Assembly (NCBI RefSeq): GCF_900106565.1 | Contig: NZ_FNNJ01000005.1 | Coordinates: 173,114-237,113 of the forward strand | DNA from: Lutibacter oricola | GTDB lineage: Bacteria > Bacteroidota > Bacteroidia > Flavobacteriales > Flavobacteriaceae | Length of the DNA stretch: 64,000 bases | Direction of reading: 5' to 3' | Shown: one piece after another, positions 21,031 to 29,428 of the stretch | Numbering within the stretch: the first letter of the stretch is position 1 | How the letters are laid out: every line of letters begins with the position of its first letter | Made by a program: the position numbers and the translations under genes | Notes under the pieces: generated by a model | The model's input: only the letters and a program-made list of their open reading frames with translations | The model's database searches: none | Told to the model about the DNA's origin: nothing

Positions 21031-23415
21031 ATGAAATTACAAACTATAAAACACATTACTTTAATGTTTCTAGCATTTCTTGTAATTTCTTGTGAGCAAG
21101 AAAGCAAGAATATATATGAAAAGGAGGCATTACAAAAAATAGATATATTAGAAGATTTAATGGCTGACGCCAAATCCAAATCTATTGATATAACTAGAGA
21201 AGAAACAGTTTTATGGTTTTCTAAGGAATTTATAAAGTTTGCAAATTGGGATGAAAATAATAAAGAAGCCATTGAACAATTATTTGGCTACGAACGATAT
21301 TATGAAGACAAGAAAAAGCAATTAGCTGAAGATTTACCAGACTTTGAACGTAAAAAGGTTATTGAAATATTAGATAAAGGAATCGCAGATCTTAACAAAG
21401 AACTTAGTGGTGAAATAAAGCGTCGTCCAGTACATAAGGTAGATTGGCAAAATGCAAAAGCAGGAGATGATATGTTTGTAAGTAACGGTAAACCATCTTT
21501 TCCATACGACTATTTCTCAAAAACTGTAGGACAACCTTTAACAAACACTGATGTTTATAATGATCATTTAGGAGCACTTTATCATGGTGGTGAAAATTTG
21601 TATCCAGTTGATCACGACCGTGCAATTAATTCATTCTTATTAAAAGAAGACGGTACGTTTGATGAAGAGTTAATGAAAGAACTTACATCCATTCCAGACA
21701 CTAATATTGGATTCTTAATTTATTGGTCTATGGGTATTCCAGAGTGGGTTGAAGCCAAAGAACCTGAAATTAGAAAAGGACGTTCTTTATTTACAGGATT
21801 TGATATCGACAATCCTCTTGCTAGAGATGTTTGGGGAAAAATTATTCGTCGTACTGGTGAATTAACTAAAGGTAAAAAAGTTACAGAATTAGGCTACATT
21901 TTTGCTAATGAACCTCACTGGTATTCTGAAAAAGATCATTGGACGTATAATTATAAAGAAATGAATGGTATTTCTTCATATACTAAGAACAAATTCAAAA
22001 ATTGGCTTAAAAAAACCTATAACGGAAATATTAAAAAGTTGAATTCTAATTGGAGTTCTTCTTATGCTAATTTCGATGCTATTGAAATAGAAATCCCTAT
22101 AGATATAGCTTTAAGAGGAACACCAAAATGGTACGATTGGAATCGTTACCATATGGATAGAACAACTGAATGGTTTAAGTTCAATCAAGATGAATTACAT
22201 TCTGTAAATCCAGAAGCTGATACGCATATAAAACTATTCCCACGAACATTCTATGAAGATTCACGTTCTCACGGAATGGATTTTGAAGCACTTACAGAGT
22301 TAACAACTATGATTGGTCATGATGCTAAAGCTCTTGGTGGCCCAAGTATAAGATCACACATAAACTCAGACTGGAATAAGCAATATGCTTATAAATGGGA
22401 TGGTATGGCAATTCTACATGATTTCTTAGAATCTGTTGGGCCAAATAAAATTAATGTAAACTCTGAATCTCATTTTCTTTCTTCAGGAATGTGGAGAGAA
22501 ATGGATCCAAGAACAAGTTATATTAGAAACGTTTATTGGTTATCTACCTTAATGGGAATGGATGCAAATATGGGATGGTTTTGGGCTAGAGATCCAGATG
22601 GTTCTCCAGAAGATCGATTAGAAGGTGAATTAAATTTCTTCGATCCAGGTTTAGGTGGTGCTTATGCAGGATCTAACAATATGCAACCACATATTGCTAA
22701 TGAAGTTACCCAAGTTATGTTCGATTTAAATACGTTTTCTGAAGAAATAATTGCCCTTCGTAAACAAGCTCGACCTCTACGTTTCTTTTATTCTGAAGCT
22801 TCAGCAATTAATACTCCAAATTATATGACAGAGACAGGAAAACTGTACAAGTCTTTATTCTTTGAAGGTTTCCCTCTAGGTTTTGCAACTAAAAACATAA
22901 TTAAAAAACAAAACAATTCAACTTGGAATACAATTATTGTTTATAAAACAAAGTATGTTACTGATGCTGAATTTAACACGTTACAATCTTATTTAAACAA
23001 TGGAGGAACTGTAATTTTAGACTCTTCGGAAAGTTTATCTATGAATGAATATGGTAAAAAACGTGCTAAAAAATTAACTGCAGGTAAAGGAAAATTAATT
23101 GCTTTAAATAATGCTGATAAGAATGAAATCAAAAAAGTTGCATTAGCTGAAGTTGCAGACCTTATGCCAGAAATAATTGTTGAATCAACTAATGGAAAAG
23201 AGTTTAAAACAACTATTTCTCGTGTTGTAAAACAAGAAAATGGCTCATACTTGGTTAACATATTAAATGTTGGTCATGATAAAACTAAGGTTAAGTTATC
23301 ATCAAGATCTGGAACACAAATTACAATCAAGAATTTATTAACATCAAATACTGTAAATACTGAATTCGATTTAGCATCTGAAGGAGTTTTATTACTTGAA
23401 GTTATTACAAAATAA
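21031..23415 (+). CDS. Clan GH-A glycoside hydrolase lipoprotein, GH42/GH167-like, putative exo-beta-carrageenase
   Basis: A 794-residue lipoprotein (C21 in VISCEQ). An unusual N-terminal helical segment (about 25-130) precedes a TIM-barrel domain. E294 in FANEPHW fits the clan-A acid/base after strand 4, and E479 in NVNSESHF is a candidate nucleophile. A C-terminal Rossmann-like piece (about 630-690, with NNGGTVILD) resembles the trimerisation domain of GH42 beta-galactosidases, followed by a short beta domain. GH167, known from Pseudoalteromonas carrageenan loci, has this general kind of architecture, but I cannot confirm the family by eye. It lies 21 nt after the sulfatase and 5 nt before GH16. 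Confidence 0.6.
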   Translation: MKLQTIKHITLMFLAFLVISCEQESKNIYEKEALQKIDILEDLMADAKSKSIDITREETVLWFSKEFIKFANWDENNKEAIEQLFGYERYYEDKKKQLAEDLPDFERKKVIEILDKGIADLNKELSGEIKRRPVHKVDWQNAKAGDDMFVSNGKPSFPYDYFSKTVGQPLTNTDVYNDHLGALYHGGENLYPVDHDRAINSFLLKEDGTFDEELMKELTSIPDTNIGFLIYWSMGIPEWVEAKEPEIRKGRSLFTGFDIDNPLARDVWGKIIRRTGELTKGKKVTELGYIFANEPHWYSEKDHWTYNYKEMNGISSYTKNKFKNWLKKTYNGNIKKLNSNWSSSYANFDAIEIEIPIDIALRGTPKWYDWNRYHMDRTTEWFKFNQDELHSVNPEADTHIKLFPRTFYEDSRSHGMDFEALTELTTMIGHDAKALGGPSIRSHINSDWNKQYAYKWDGMAILHDFLESVGPNKINVNSESHFLSSGMWREMDPRTSYIRNVYWLSTLMGMDANMGWFWARDPDGSPEDRLEGELNFFDPGLGGAYAGSNNMQPHIANEVTQVMFDLNTFSEEIIALRKQARPLRFFYSEASAINTPNYMTETGKLYKSLFFEGFPLGFATKNIIKKQNNSTWNTIIVYKTKYVTDAEFNTLQSYLNNGGTVILDSSESLSMNEYGKKRAKKLTAGKGKLIALNNADKNEIKKVALAEVADLMPEIIVESTNGKEFKTTISRVVKQENGSYLVNILNVGHDKTKVKLSSRSGTQITIKNLLTSNTVNTEFDLASEGVLLLEVITK

Positions 23416-23420
23416 TTATA

Positions 23421-24431
23421 ATGAAATTATCAAACTATTTTATTTTATTAGCATTGATTTCAATCTGTATTTCAGCTTGTAGCTCTAATGATGACGATTC
23501 AATACCAGATCCTGATCCTGTTGTAACTCCTAACCCAGATCCAATTCCCGACCCAGACCCAGAACCAAATGCAGATTACCCTCTTTCAGACCAAACAAAT
23601 TCAGGTAATTGGCAATTAATAGAAGCTGTAAGTGATGAGTTTGAAGGCACAAAATTAGATGAGAACAAATGGCTAATTCAAGGTAGAAATGGTGTATTTC
23701 AATCTAACTTTAAAGGAAGAGCTCCTTCTCAATTTTCAACAGAAAATATACGATTAGAAGACGGAATGTTAAAATTAGAAACTCGTTGGGAGCCTGATTA
23801 TAATTTCAACCCAACTCACGATAAAAATGGTGACCCGTATGAAAACATTACAACTGCAGCCATTATTACAAAAAGTGAGTTTGTTTACGGATATTTAGAA
23901 ATAAAATCTAAAGCTGCCGATGCAGAAATAACTAGCTCGTTTTGGGCAACTGGAAATAATACTGAATTCGATTTTTTTGAAATGTTTGGTAACCATAAAC
24001 AGGCAACAAAAAAAGAAAAAGAAAAAGAATTGTGGTGGTCTATACACGATTGGTCTTCTGCTGGTGGTGGTAAAACCACTTACACAGAACATCAAGACCT
24101 AGGGTTTAGAGTTGCCGATGACTTTCACGTATATGGATATGATTGGAGCCCTGATGGAGTTAAAATTTATATTGATGGGCAGCTATTTAGAGATGTTTCT
24201 AAAGAAACAATAAATGCGTATGATGATACTACCAATGGCGGCGGAAATGGTGCAAACGAGAACTTTGTAGTTACCAAACCTATTAAATTATGGTTAGACC
24301 AAGAAACTTTTCCTTGGCACGGTGTACCTGATAGCCTAGAAGACCTTGAAGCAAATAGTCCTGCAGGTAAGAAAACTGATGGAATTGTAGATTTTGAGGT
24401 TGAATACGTACGTGTTTGGCAAAAAAAATAA
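23421..24431 (+). CDS. GH16 endo-hydrolase lipoprotein, putative carrageenase or furcellaranase
   Basis: A 336-residue GH16 enzyme. After the lipid cysteine (C20) come SSNDDDS and a proline/aspartate-rich linker (about 30-55), features of surface-exposed Bacteroidota lipoproteins. The catalytic signature ExDxxE is E182-F-D184-F-F-E187 in NTEFDFFEMF, with nucleophile E182 and acid/base E187, in the beta-bulge form shared by kappa-carrageenases, agarases and porphyranases. It would make the first endo-cut outside the cell. The linkage cannot be fixed from the motif; the surrounding GH127/GH129-like genes argue for a carrageenan rather than agar. It is last in the sulfatase operon. Confidence 0.85.
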   Translation: MKLSNYFILLALISICISACSSNDDDSIPDPDPVVTPNPDPIPDPDPEPNADYPLSDQTNSGNWQLIEAVSDEFEGTKLDENKWLIQGRNGVFQSNFKGRAPSQFSTENIRLEDGMLKLETRWEPDYNFNPTHDKNGDPYENITTAAIITKSEFVYGYLEIKSKAADAEITSSFWATGNNTEFDFFEMFGNHKQATKKEKEKELWWSIHDWSSAGGGKTTYTEHQDLGFRVADDFHVYGYDWSPDGVKIYIDGQLFRDVSKETINAYDDTTNGGGNGANENFVVTKPIKLWLDQETFPWHGVPDSLEDLEANSPAGKKTDGIVDFEVEYVRVWQKK

Positions 24432-24438
24432 ATCCTAA

Positions 24439-26061
24439 TTATATTGAATTGATAAATGAAGTTAGATTGACATCTCGATCTAACTTCATTTTTTTTCTTA
24501 AGCGATGGCGTGCAACGTGTATACTTCCTACTGATATACCCAATAAATAAGCCATTTCTTTACCTGAAAAATTAAGTTTAATCAAGGCACAAATTTTTAA
24601 ATCTGCTGCGCTTAAATTAGTTACTTTGAGTTTTAATTGTTCATAAAAATCTTCATTTAAAGAAGTAAACCTATAATTAAATTCATCCCATAAACTACCC
24701 GAAGTATGTTCAATTGATTTTAATAATGTTTTAGCAGTTTTTGTTGAATCTTTAGCTTCAATATGGTCTTTTAACTGTTTAATAATTTGATCTTTCTCTA
24801 TTAATTTAAGCATATTAGCTGTTAGCTCTTTATTTTTATGTTCTAATATTTCTTTTGAATTCTGTTGCTTTTTTTGATGCTTAATATGTTTAATTCTATT
24901 CCAAATAATTAAACCTGCAATTACTAAAGTAGATAGCGTAATAAAAAACAATATTCTAAAACTTAATACTTCTTGTTTTTTTTCAGATAGCATTAACTTA
25001 TTAGTAGCTAACTCGTTATTTTTTTTAATAAGTTGATTCTTATAATAATTATTAACCACTATAAAACCTCTATTTCCATCAGTTCTTGTATTTAAATAAG
25101 TATCATTAATTTGTTTAGAAATTGCCAAATTATTATATGCTAATTTATTTTCACCTAACTTACTCAACAATTCAGCATATTTTTCATGAAAATACGCCTT
25201 ATAAAACGTGAGTTCACCACTAACACACTTTATTTTTAATGATTTCTCATAATAAAGTTTAGCTTTATTTAAATTATTATTCAACCTATAAACATTTCCT
25301 AAAACTGCATAAACAATTATTAAAAAACTTTTTTTATTGGCTGTTTCTTCATTTACAACTTTAATGTTTTCTAATTCAAAAGCTAGTTCTTCCAGCAATT
25401 TTATTGCTTTATCTGTTTGTCCTACATGTCTAAGGTAAAAGGACTTTTTTTCTTTTAAAAAAAGTTTAGTACTTGCTTTAAAGGTAAAATCTCTTGAAAT
25501 TGAAGCGCAACTATCTATGTAAAACTTTAAGTTATCAACATCAATAATGCGTTGGTAGTATAGAACCATATTATAATAAGATCTATATAACTGTTTTGCT
25601 GAAATTTCCCCTCTTTTGAATAACTCTTTATATAAAAAATGCGACCTTTTAAAAGATTCTCCAACATCATTATCTTGTTTAAACAAATAATTTAACACTC
25701 CAAATTCTTCATAGCTTTTAGCAATTAACAAAGAGTCTTTAAATTCTTCAGAAAGAATCAAAGCATCACCAGTTTTATTAAATGATTTATTATAATCTAG
25801 TTGTTTTCTATAATAAGCACTCAAAGAAATTAAACTTTTTATAAGGCTAGTAGTATCATTTTTAACCACTGCTTTTTTATATAAGTTATTTAATTTAATT
25901 TCAACTGAATCTATTAAAATATTAGAATCTAATAAACCTTCATACTTGTATGTTTTAAATTGCTGCCCTTGTAAGCAATAAAAAAACAAAAAGTTAAACA
26001 CTATAAACAATAAAATACGTTTACCCGCTATAAACACACTTTTTAAAACATTCATTACCAA
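24439..26061 (-). CDS. Membrane-anchored TPR regulator with C-terminal LuxR-type HTH (second copy)
   Basis: A 540-residue paralogue of the regulator at 7690: N-terminal hydrophobic segment (about 10-32), TPR-like helices (about 60-310), membrane helix (about 360-380), coiled coil and LuxR-type HTH (about 475-540, with CALIKLNFSGKEMAYLLGIS). The closing residues VNLTSFINSI mirror VNLKKFISNI in the first copy. It is monocistronic, convergent with GH16 and divergent from the sulfatase at 26220, which it may control. The helical sensor parts of the two copies differ more than the HTH parts, suggesting different signals but similar DNA sites (inference). Confidence 0.8.
   Translation of the reverse strand: MVMNVLKSVFIAGKRILLFIVFNFLFFYCLQGQQFKTYKYEGLLDSNILIDSVEIKLNNLYKKAVVKNDTTSLIKSLISLSAYYRKQLDYNKSFNKTGDALILSEEFKDSLLIAKSYEEFGVLNYLFKQDNDVGESFKRSHFLYKELFKRGEISAKQLYRSYYNMVLYYQRIIDVDNLKFYIDSCASISRDFTFKASTKLFLKEKKSFYLRHVGQTDKAIKLLEELAFELENIKVVNEETANKKSFLIIVYAVLGNVYRLNNNLNKAKLYYEKSLKIKCVSGELTFYKAYFHEKYAELLSKLGENKLAYNNLAISKQINDTYLNTRTDGNRGFIVVNNYYKNQLIKKNNELATNKLMLSEKKQEVLSFRILFFITLSTLVIAGLIIWNRIKHIKHQKKQQNSKEILEHKNKELTANMLKLIEKDQIIKQLKDHIEAKDSTKTAKTLLKSIEHTSGSLWDEFNYRFTSLNEDFYEQLKLKVTNLSAADLKICALIKLNFSGKEMAYLLGISVGSIHVARHRLRKKMKLDRDVNLTSFINSI
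24455..24497 (+). terminator. Terminator of the GH16 operon lying inside the convergent regulator gene
   Basis: A 13-bp perfect stem (24455-24467 with 24478-24490) with a 10-nt loop is followed by a run of T residues. It terminates the plus-strand operon but lies within the last codons of the minus-strand regulator, whose stop codon is at 24439. Confidence 0.8.
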
Positions 26062-26219
26062 TATTTTAATATAATATTATAAAAATACAATTAATTAAAC
26101 TGTTAAGTTTAAAAAAAAGTAAAAAAAAGCAAATGTTAAGTTTTTGTAAGATGTTTTAATTAAGAATATTGTATGTAATTATGTAAATTACAACAATTAA
26201 AATTCAACAAATAACAATA

Positions 26220-27824
26220 ATGAAAAAACTATTATTTATAATTCTATTATGTATAATTAATACAGTTGAAGCACAACAAAAACCAAATATTCTTTTTATT
26301 GCAATTGATGATTTACGCCCTGAATTAGGATGCTATGGATCTGACATTGCTATAAGCCCTAATATGGACAAGCTAGCAAGTGAAGGTTTATTATTTAACA
26401 ATGCTTATTGCCAACAAGCTATATGCGGACCTTCAAGAGCAAGTTTAATGACAGGTGTTAGACCATCAACAAGCGGAGTAACCCATAACTACATTCGTTT
26501 TAGAGATCAACTTCCGCAGGTAAAAACTATAGCGCAACATTTTACTTCAAACGGGTATCAATCGGTTTATTATGGGAAAATTTTTCATCACGGTGATGAA
26601 GATGAAATCTCGTGGACTAGACCTCAACTTAAAGGTGATAAAAAACCTGTTGGTTTTGCGCTACCTGAAAATAACAAAGTTAGAGCAGAAACACGTAAAA
26701 AAATGTTTGCAAAATATGGTAAAGTTGCTAAATATGGCTTGGCAATGGGACCTGCATATGAATGTGCTGATGTACCAGATGACACTTATTCTGATGGTTT
26801 AAATACCAACTTAGCAATTCAAACAATAAAAAATATGGTTAAAGAAGATGGAAAGCCTTTTTTCTTAGGTTTAGGTTTTCATAAACCACATTTAAATTGG
26901 GTAGCTCCTAAAAAATATTGGGATTTATATAATAAAGATGCTATTAAACTATCTACCCAAACAAACGCTCCATTTAATGGTGCAGAAATGGGGATTCACC
27001 CTTCTTTTGAATTAAGGGTAAGAAGTGGAATTCCTAAAAGCGGAAAATTAAATAATGAATTGTCAACAACATTAAAACACGCTTATTTAGCTTGTGTGAG
27101 TTACGTAGATGCACAAATAGGAAAAGTTATAAATGCTTTAGACGAGGCTGGAATTAAAGACAATACCATTATTGTTTTATGGGGTGATCACGGTTGGCAT
27201 TTAGGTGAAATGGGAATTTGGGGAAAAGCCACAAATTATGAAATTGCTACACGAGTACCAATGATGATTTACACTCCAAATATGCCAACTAAAAGCAGAG
27301 GTAAAAAAACAAATGCTTTAGTAGAATTAGTGGACATATACCCTACATTATCTGATTTAGCAGGATTAAAAACACCTACACATTTAGAAGGAAAAAGCTT
27401 TAAACCTTTATTAAAAAATCCAGAAAAAAAATGGAAAAAAGCTGCATTTAGCCAATTTCCTTCACCTGCATTAAGAGAATGGGGAGCTTTCCCAATTAGA
27501 CCAGCAATGCGTGAAACATATTTTGGTCCTTTATTAAAAGAAGTTGAAGGTAAAATTAAACTTCAACAAAAAGAAAAATGGGATAGAGATTTATTTGAAA
27601 ACCATTTAATGGGTTATGCCATGAGAACCAAAGATTACAGATTTGTAATTTGGAAAGACAGTAGGAATAAAAATAGCAAACCTGTATATGTTGAGTTATT
27701 TGATCATAAAACTGACCCTACTGAAACTACAAACATTGCTAATAAACATCCAAAACTTGTCTCAAAACTGTTAAAAACCTTCAATAAAGAATGGAAAAAG
27801 GTACATAAACCAAAAACTCTTTAA
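26220..27824 (+). CDS. S1-family sulfatase, exported (iduronate-2-sulfatase-like)
   Basis: A 534-residue formylglycine sulfatase with a cleavable signal peptide (residues 1-19, ending VEAQ), so probably periplasmic. C69 in CGPSRAS is the residue converted to formylglycine. AIDDLRPELG and WGDHGWHLGE provide the metal and substrate-binding positions. It is closely similar to the sulfatase at 19342 over most of its length, so the two are likely the same subfamily but differ in anchoring (soluble here, lipidated there). The next sulfatase starts after 2 nt and the FAD oxidoreductase follows, giving a three-gene operon. Confidence 0.9.
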   Translation: MKKLLFIILLCIINTVEAQQKPNILFIAIDDLRPELGCYGSDIAISPNMDKLASEGLLFNNAYCQQAICGPSRASLMTGVRPSTSGVTHNYIRFRDQLPQVKTIAQHFTSNGYQSVYYGKIFHHGDEDEISWTRPQLKGDKKPVGFALPENNKVRAETRKKMFAKYGKVAKYGLAMGPAYECADVPDDTYSDGLNTNLAIQTIKNMVKEDGKPFFLGLGFHKPHLNWVAPKKYWDLYNKDAIKLSTQTNAPFNGAEMGIHPSFELRVRSGIPKSGKLNNELSTTLKHAYLACVSYVDAQIGKVINALDEAGIKDNTIIVLWGDHGWHLGEMGIWGKATNYEIATRVPMMIYTPNMPTKSRGKKTNALVELVDIYPTLSDLAGLKTPTHLEGKSFKPLLKNPEKKWKKAAFSQFPSPALREWGAFPIRPAMRETYFGPLLKEVEGKIKLQQKEKWDRDLFENHLMGYAMRTKDYRFVIWKDSRNKNSKPVYVELFDHKTDPTETTNIANKHPKLVSKLLKTFNKEWKKVHKPKTL

Positions 27825-27826
27825 TT

Positions 27827-29404
27827 ATGACAAAAAAGACTTTATTTAAAATATCAATCCTAGTAGTTTTAACTCTTTTATTTTCAGCAAACAACTCAGT
27901 TGCTCAAAACTCAAAAAAACCTAATGTGTTGCTTATAATGCTTGATGATTTAAATGATTATGTTGGTTTTTTAGGTGGACATCCTCAGGTACAAACTCCA
28001 AATATGGATGCCTTAGCTAAAGAGAGTGTAATTTTTACTAATGCACACACCAACGCTCCTATTTGTGCACCATCAAGGGCTAGTATGCTTACTGGTATTT
28101 ATCCTCATGAATCAAAAAATTTTTGGTTCTCCAAATGGACACAAAATAATATATTAAAAAACAGCAAAACACTAATGCAATTTATGAGCGACAATGGTTA
28201 TGAAACCTATGGAACTGGTAAACTAATGCATGACAGAGTTAAAAGTGAATGGAATGAATATGGCGTTGAAAATGATTTTGGCCCATATGCTTTTGATGGT
28301 AAAAAAGCCGCAAGACATCCATCTGTTCCCAAAGAATATTACCAAAACAAAAATGATGGCTTGTATAGCTCTTTAGCTGATGTGCCAAATGTACCAGCAT
28401 CTAATAAAGTTAAAGGATATAAAGGTTGGTACGACATTAAAAACAGAAAACATTTTAAATATGTTAACGATGATAATCGAGACCTATTAAGTGATGAAAA
28501 AAGTGCGAATTGGGCTGTATCTAAAATAACGGAACTAGAAAACAAAAGTAATTCTTCACCATTTTTTATGGCTGTTGGTTTTGTTCGTCCACATACACCA
28601 TTAGTAGCTCCTCAAAAATATTTTGATAAATATCCTTTAGAAAGTTTACAACTTCCAAAAATTAAGGAGAATGATTTTGAAGACACTTATTATAGATCTA
28701 CTTTTAAATGGACTCCTGCATGGGCAAAACATTATGAAGAATTAAAAGCCTCATATACTAATTTTGATGATGGTTTACGTGCGTATCTTCAAGCTTACTT
28801 AGCTTGTGTAAGTTTTGCTGACGACCAAGTTGGTAAAGTAATAACAGCCTTAAAAAACAGCAAATTAAATAATAATACTATTGTAATTTTAGTAAGTGAC
28901 CACGGTTATAATCAGGGGGAAAAAGAATTTATTTATAAAAATAATTTATGGGAAGAAACTACAAGAATTCCAATGTTAATTCGTTCTCCTGAATTCAAAA
29001 AAAATGGTGGAAAAAAAGTGAAAAATCCGGTTTCTTTAATAGATGTTTATCCAACCATTGCTGACTTATGCAATATTAAAGTCAGAAATCTAAAAAATGA
29101 AAACGGCAAGTTACTAAGTGGTTTTAGTATGAAACCATTTTTAGAAGACCCAGAAAACGGAAAATGGAATGGCCCAAATGTAGCATTAACAGTCGTTCGA
29201 GGAAATTTCAAAAGTAATGAACCTAATGGGCAAAGCTATTCTGTTCGTTCAAAAAATTATAGATATATCCGCTATGTAAACGGTAAAGAAGAACTATACA
29301 ACCATACCAGCGACACTTATGAATGGACAAATTTAGCGAAAAATCCAACATATAAAAAAGTGAAAAAGAAGCTAAAAAAAGAACTAGATAACTTATTAAA
29401 ATAA
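27827..29404 (+). CDS. S1-family sulfatase, exported
   Basis: A 525-residue sulfatase with a signal peptide (about residues 1-26, ending SVAQ). C80 in CAPSRAS is the formylglycine site. MLDDLNDYVGF and VSDHGYNQGE give the metal-binding aspartates and histidine. It is more distant from the two iduronate-sulfatase-like enzymes and probably belongs to another S1 subfamily, so it may remove a sulfate at a different ring position. Its start lies 2 nt after the preceding stop, indicating translational coupling. The oxidoreductase gene starts 24 nt after its stop. Confidence 0.9.
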   Translation: MTKKTLFKISILVVLTLLFSANNSVAQNSKKPNVLLIMLDDLNDYVGFLGGHPQVQTPNMDALAKESVIFTNAHTNAPICAPSRASMLTGIYPHESKNFWFSKWTQNNILKNSKTLMQFMSDNGYETYGTGKLMHDRVKSEWNEYGVENDFGPYAFDGKKAARHPSVPKEYYQNKNDGLYSSLADVPNVPASNKVKGYKGWYDIKNRKHFKYVNDDNRDLLSDEKSANWAVSKITELENKSNSSPFFMAVGFVRPHTPLVAPQKYFDKYPLESLQLPKIKENDFEDTYYRSTFKWTPAWAKHYEELKASYTNFDDGLRAYLQAYLACVSFADDQVGKVITALKNSKLNNNTIVILVSDHGYNQGEKEFIYKNNLWEETTRIPMLIRSPEFKKNGGKKVKNPVSLIDVYPTIADLCNIKVRNLKNENGKLLSGFSMKPFLEDPENGKWNGPNVALTVVRGNFKSNEPNGQSYSVRSKNYRYIRYVNGKEELYNHTSDTYEWTNLAKNPTYKKVKKKLKKELDNLLK

Positions 29405-29428
29405 CACATTAAAAATATACACCTTATA

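Noticed and set aside
26108..26171. Paired operator before the sulfatase at 26220
   Set aside because: GCAAATGTTAAG at 26129 and ATTG at 26168 have the 39-nt spacing, but the first repeat is not recognisable and the region is too A-rich for the match to mean much.
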